Positions 6,546-9,165 of a DNA stretch of 9,165 nucleotides are shown here, piece by piece (the stretch's first letter is position 1; every line of letters starts with the position of its first letter). The stretch covers positions 1 through 9,165 of the forward strand of contig VMCO01000170.1 in assembly GCA_008081325.1 (NCBI GenBank), read 5' to 3'. Below the pieces are notes generated by a model. The model did no database searches. It was not told the origin of the DNA and saw only the letters and a list, made by a program, of their open reading frames with translations. The stretch is from Flavobacteriaceae bacterium (GTDB taxonomy: Bacteria; Bacteroidota; Bacteroidia; Flavobacteriales; Flavobacteriaceae). The translations under genes were made by a program, and so were the position numbers.

Positions 6546-7370
6546 TTAGCCTTTTAATTGACTTACAATTTTAACACACTCAGTAGCTTCCTTAACATCA
6601 TGAGTTCTCAAAATGCTTGCACCTTTTAAAAGAGAGATAGTATGTAATACTGAGGAACCATTTAGTGCCTTTTCTGGAGTTGTATTAAGAATTTTATATA
6701 TCATTGATTTTCTTGAAATGCCCACAAGTAAAGGTCTTTGAAATTGATTTAAAAAATCTAAGTTGTTTAGCAGTTCATAATTTTGATCAGTTGTTTTTGA
6801 AAATCCAAAACCAGGATCGATTATTATATCATTGATTCCCTCATTTTTAGCTTTTTCAATCATTTTTGAAAAATATTTACAGATTTCTTTTGTTACGTCA
6901 TGATAATCAGTATTACTCATCATATTACTAGGATTTCCTCTCATGTGCATTAAAATATAAGGAGTTTTGAGTTTTGCTACTGTTTTAAACATCTCCGTAT
7001 CAAGATTTCCCCCAGAAATATCATTTATTATATCCCCTCCTGAAATTATTGATTCACTTGCTACTTCACTTCTAAATGTATCAATTGAAATTAAAGTTTT
7101 TGGAAATTTTTCTTTAATGAGTTTTATTGTGGGGATGACTCTTTTTAATTCTTCAGAAATGCTAATATTCTTTGCGCCAGGACGAGAACTGTAACCTCCA
7201 ACATCAATTATATCTGCACCAGAAATAATCATTTTTTCAACTTGTTTTAGTACTTTGTCACGGGAATCATATCTACCACCGTCAAAAAAAGAATCTGGAG
7301 TTACATTTAAAATCCCCATTATTTTAGGAATAGAAAAATTAATTAGATTACCCTTGATATTTATGGTCAT
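6546..7370 (-). CDS. folP: Dihydropteroate synthase
   Basis: FolP joins 6-hydroxymethyl-7,8-dihydropterin diphosphate and p-aminobenzoate to give 7,8-dihydropteroate in folate synthesis; it is the sulfonamide target. The 274-residue TIM-barrel protein is of normal length and carries all the family motifs: MGILNVTPDSF at 18-28 (diphosphate loop), GGYSSRPGA at 58-66 (second loop), SIDT at 95-98, INDISGG at 115-121, MHMRGNP at 141-147, IDPGFGF at 184-190, GISRKS at 217-222 and RTHD at 255-258. Start ATG; no Shine-Dalgarno. cdaA follows 33 bp later. Upstream, DUF1599 is divergent across 82 bp. I see no sign of a resistance-type insertion in the substrate loops. Confidence 0.98.
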   Translation of the reverse strand: MTINIKGNLINFSIPKIMGILNVTPDSFFDGGRYDSRDKVLKQVEKMIISGADIIDVGGYSSRPGAKNISISEELKRVIPTIKLIKEKFPKTLISIDTFRSEVASESIISGGDIINDISGGNLDTEMFKTVAKLKTPYILMHMRGNPSNMMSNTDYHDVTKEICKYFSKMIEKAKNEGINDIIIDPGFGFSKTTDQNYELLNNLDFLNQFQRPLLVGISRKSMIYKILNTTPEKALNGSSVLHTISLLKGASILRTHDVKEATECVKIVSQLKG

Positions 7371-7387
7371 TTTAGTATGTTTAAAAA

Positions 7388-7421
7388 ATTAAAGATGTTT
7401 CTTTGATCATTAAAGATATTT
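7388..7421. repeat. 13-base direct repeat with 21-base period in the folP/DUF1599 intergenic region
   Basis: ATTAAAGATGTTT (7388-7400) recurs as ATTAAAGATATTT (7409-7421), with 12 of 13 bases equal. The start-to-start distance is 21 bases, about two turns of B-DNA, so both copies would face the same side of the helix. It lies between two divergent genes and could be a binding site for a regulator; equally, AT-rich composition could produce it. No protein can be named. Confidence 0.4.
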
Positions 7422-7429
7422 AATCGAAA

Positions 7430-7439
7430 TTTACGTAAA
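7430..7439. repeat. Palindrome TTTACGTAAA upstream of DUF1599
   Basis: A perfect 10-base inverted repeat centred between 7434 and 7435, extending to 16 bases (7427-7442) with one mismatched pair. It lies 13 bases before the DUF1599 ATG, where a transcription start or operator could be expected. It may be a dimer-protein site; this is inference from symmetry and position only. Confidence 0.35.
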
Positions 7440-7452
7440 ATTACTCCTAATT

Positions 7453-7989
7453 ATGCAAAAAACTTTAAAGCAATATGATAATGTTACATCAATATGTAAA
7501 TCGCTTTTTGAAAAAAAAATGCATGATTATGGTTCTGCTTGGCGAATTCTAAGATTATCATCATTAACTGATCAGATATTTATCAAAGCTCAACGAATAA
7601 GAGGTTTGCAAAATAACTCAGTACAGAAAGTTGATGAAGGACAAGCGGATGAGTTTATTGGTGTTATTAATTATTCTGTTATGGCGTTAATCCAAATTGA
7701 AAAGGGTGTTTCAGAAATACCAGATCTTGAGGGTGATGAGTGTATGGAGCTTTACGACTCAATGATTGATAAAACTAGAGAATTGATGATGAATAAGAAT
7801 CATGATTATGGGGAAGCTTGGAGGGAAATGAGAGTAAGTTCTTTAACAGACTTAATTCTTCAAAAACTATTAAGAGTCAAACAAATTGAAGATAATCAAG
7901 GAAACACTTTAGTTAGCGAAGGAATAGATGCTAACTATACTGATATTATCAACTATGCAATTTTTGCATTAATTCATCTTAAAATATGA
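7453..7989 (+). CDS. DUF1599 protein with two tandem copies of the domain
   Basis: The function is unknown; DUF1599 has been linked by comparative analysis to nucleotide-modification contexts, but I know of no shown activity. The 178-residue protein is an internal duplication. The first copy has HDYG at 24-27, W30, then RxxRxSSLTDxIxxKxxR to about 48; the second has HDYG at 117-120, W123 and the same pattern to about 141, an offset of 93 residues. Each copy then ends with an INY motif (72-74; 166-168) in a hydrophobic helix (MALIQI; FALIHL). The conserved H, D, Y, W, K and R pattern suggests an all-helical polar active or binding site in each half. There is no signal peptide or membrane segment. 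ATG start; the stop overlaps the next gene's ATG (ATGA), indicating translational coupling. Confidence 0.92.
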   Translation: MQKTLKQYDNVTSICKSLFEKKMHDYGSAWRILRLSSLTDQIFIKAQRIRGLQNNSVQKVDEGQADEFIGVINYSVMALIQIEKGVSEIPDLEGDECMELYDSMIDKTRELMMNKNHDYGEAWREMRVSSLTDLILQKLLRVKQIEDNQGNTLVSEGIDANYTDIINYAIFALIHLKI

Positions 7990-9086
7990 TCAAAATAACT
8001 CTTCACATTTTCAGATATTTTGTCGGTATTTTATTTATTTTCTCTGGTCTGATAAAATTAAATGACCCAATTGGTTTCTCTTTTAAATTGGAAGAATATT
8101 TTGGACCAACAGTATTCAATATTGATTTTTTAATACCGGTTGTTTTGCCAATGGCAATTTTTATTGTAATACTAGAGGTGATACTTGGTATATTTTTAAT
8201 TATTGGCTTTAAAAAGAAATTTACTCTTTGGAGCTTACTCTTAATGATCATATTTTTCACTTTTTTAACATGGTATTCAGCATATTTCAACAAGGTTACT
8301 GATTGTGGTTGTTTTGGTGATGCAATTAAATTAACACCTTGGGAGTCTTTTACCAAAGATGTAATACTTCTGGTTATGATAGGTTTTCTATTTGTAAAAC
8401 AGGATTTAATAAATTCAATTTTAAGTAGAAAAATCCAAAAAATCATCATTGGTTCGTCACTTATCTTTTGTTTTTACATCACATATTTTGTTTTAAACCA
8501 TTTACCTATTTTGGATTTTAGAGCTTATAAAATTGGTGATAATTTACTTAAAAACATGACTGTTCCTGAAAATGCACCAAAAGACATATATGAGTATTCG
8601 TGGAAATTTATTGAAGATGATCAGGAAAAGATTTACATCACGAATGGTGAATACCCAAATGTTTCTGGAGAATTTATTGGAGTAGAAACCAAACTAATTC
8701 AAAAAGGTTATGAACCTTCTATTTATGATTTTTCCATCGAAGTAAATGGTAATAATCTTACAAAGGAAATATTAAGTGAAGAAAAACTGCTTATTTACAT
8801 TTCTTATAATATCGCTAATTTTTCTCCAAGTGCTATAGAAAATCTAAAAACTTCATTTGAAAAGGCAAAAAATAAAGGATATAAAATAATTGGTTTAACT
8901 GCTTCTTCAGTAGAGGAGAGAAAAGTCTTCATTAAACAAAATAATATATCTTTCGAGTTTTACACATGTGACGAAACTGCTTTGAAAACCATAGTTAGGT
9001 CAAATCCTGGTGCCATAGTTTTAAAAGCAGGAGATGTCATTGACAAAAAACATTATAAAGATTTTTCTGATTTAAATTTTGATTAA
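7986..9086 (+). CDS. BT_3928-type membrane protein: DoxX/MauE-like domain plus thioredoxin-like C-terminal domain
   Basis: This 366-residue protein has an N-terminal DoxX/MauE-like membrane part with helices at about 7-24, 47-74, 80-98, 123-138 and 152-170. The conserved DCGCFGD at 106-112 carries a C-x-C pair (C107, C109), and LTPWESFTKDVILL (116-129) follows as in related proteins. After a linker, residues about 262-362 look like a thioredoxin fold: a strand (LLIYIS), a long helix, GYKIIGLTAS (298-307), then FEFYTCDE and SNPGAIVL (339-346), with P341 in the place of the conserved cis-proline. No CXXC is present where a thioredoxin would have it, although C328 is nearby. A redox or quinone-linked role is suggested by the families but not shown. 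The ATG overlaps the DUF1599 stop by 4 bases; a permease gene starts right after its stop. Confidence 0.88.
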   Translation: MIKITLHIFRYFVGILFIFSGLIKLNDPIGFSFKLEEYFGPTVFNIDFLIPVVLPMAIFIVILEVILGIFLIIGFKKKFTLWSLLLMIIFFTFLTWYSAYFNKVTDCGCFGDAIKLTPWESFTKDVILLVMIGFLFVKQDLINSILSRKIQKIIIGSSLIFCFYITYFVLNHLPILDFRAYKIGDNLLKNMTVPENAPKDIYEYSWKFIEDDQEKIYITNGEYPNVSGEFIGVETKLIQKGYEPSIYDFSIEVNGNNLTKEILSEEKLLIYISYNIANFSPSAIENLKTSFEKAKNKGYKIIGLTASSVEERKVFIKQNNISFEFYTCDETALKTIVRSNPGAIVLKAGDVIDKKHYKDFSDLNFD

Positions 9087-9165
9087 TTGCTAAGCTATAT
9101 TTTAGATAAGATATTTTATTCTGTACTTACAATGTTTGGGGTTATAACGGTAATATTTTTTCTAA
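9087..9165 (+). CDS. N-terminus of an Opp/Dpp-type ABC transporter permease, cut by the window edge
   Basis: Directly after the preceding TAA, TTG (9087-9089) opens a frame of 26 codons that runs off the window: MLSYILDKIFYSVLTMFGVI and so on, ending VIFFL. This resembles the start of OppB/DppB-like permeases (short cytoplasmic helix with basic residues, then the first membrane helix with GVITVIFFL). Only the first helix is visible, so the substrate is unknown. TTG is favoured because the family N-terminus begins there; the ATG at residue 16 would cut into the first helix. Zero spacing to the BT_3928-type gene suggests one operon with DUF1599. Confidence 0.65.
   Translation, partial: MLSYILDKIFYSVLTMFGVITVIFFL

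Noticed and set aside
6967..7194. Plus-strand frame inside folP
   Set aside because: It is antisense to the SIDT and second-loop motifs of FolP, with no domain of its own.
8003..8449. Minus-strand frame of 148 codons inside the BT_3928-type gene
   Set aside because: It is antisense to the DoxX-like helices and DCGCFGD motif; a long shadow frame is expected opposite this codon usage.
1..9165. CRISPR array, tRNA, insertion sequence, phage or defence system
   Set aside because: Gaps between genes total only a few hundred bases. No regularly spaced repeats, cloverleaf, transposase, integrase or terminal inverted repeats are visible.

Overview
The window is a stretch of AT-rich chromosome (about 30% G+C by eye) from a Bacteroidota bacterium, most likely a member of the Flavobacteriia. 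Four things point there: the gene families themselves (DUF4293 beside rho, folP beside a CdaA-type diadenylate cyclase, DUF1599 followed by a BT_3928-type membrane protein); a Rho factor with a long charged insertion; TANNTTTG promoter boxes of the Bacteroidota type upstream of several genes; and the absence of Shine-Dalgarno sequences. Four of the ten genes appear to begin with GTG or TTG.

Layout from left to right: a secreted alpha/beta hydrolase cut by the left edge (minus strand, 1-513) lies just downstream of rho (minus, 536-2017). A 185-bp divergent intergenic region (2018-2202) carries a probable rho promoter and structured leader, and the promoter of a small four-helix membrane protein, DUF4293 (plus, 2203-2664). 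DUF4293 abuts, stop codon to stop codon, a YfcE/MJ0936-type metallophosphoesterase (minus, 2665-3156). Across a 53-bp divergent gap, truA (plus, 3210-3962) overlaps by 8 bp with an MsbA-like ABC exporter (plus, 3955-5724). The exporter's stop codon overlaps that of cdaA (minus, 5721-6512), which lies 33 bp downstream of folP (minus, 6546-7370). An 82-bp divergent gap with repeats separates folP from DUF1599 (plus, 7453-7989). DUF1599 overlaps by 4 bp with a BT_3928-type DoxX/thioredoxin-like membrane protein (plus, 7986-9086), followed with no gap by the first 26 codons of an Opp/Dpp-type ABC transporter permease (plus, 9087 to the edge).

Most genes are housekeeping or conserved in the phylum: transcription termination (rho), tRNA pseudouridylation (truA), folate synthesis (folP) and c-di-AMP signalling (cdaA). 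The arrangement is very compact: no gap between genes exceeds 185 bp, and two convergent pairs have abutting or overlapping stop codons. I see no RNA gene, insertion sequence, CRISPR array, phage gene or defence locus. I do not see a clear new system. The least understood unit is the coupled operon DUF1599 - BT_3928 family - permease, opposite folP. The most checkable new signals are regulatory: the three small palindromes in the rho leader, the helically phased direct repeat before DUF1599, and the overlapping divergent promoters between the phosphoesterase gene and truA.
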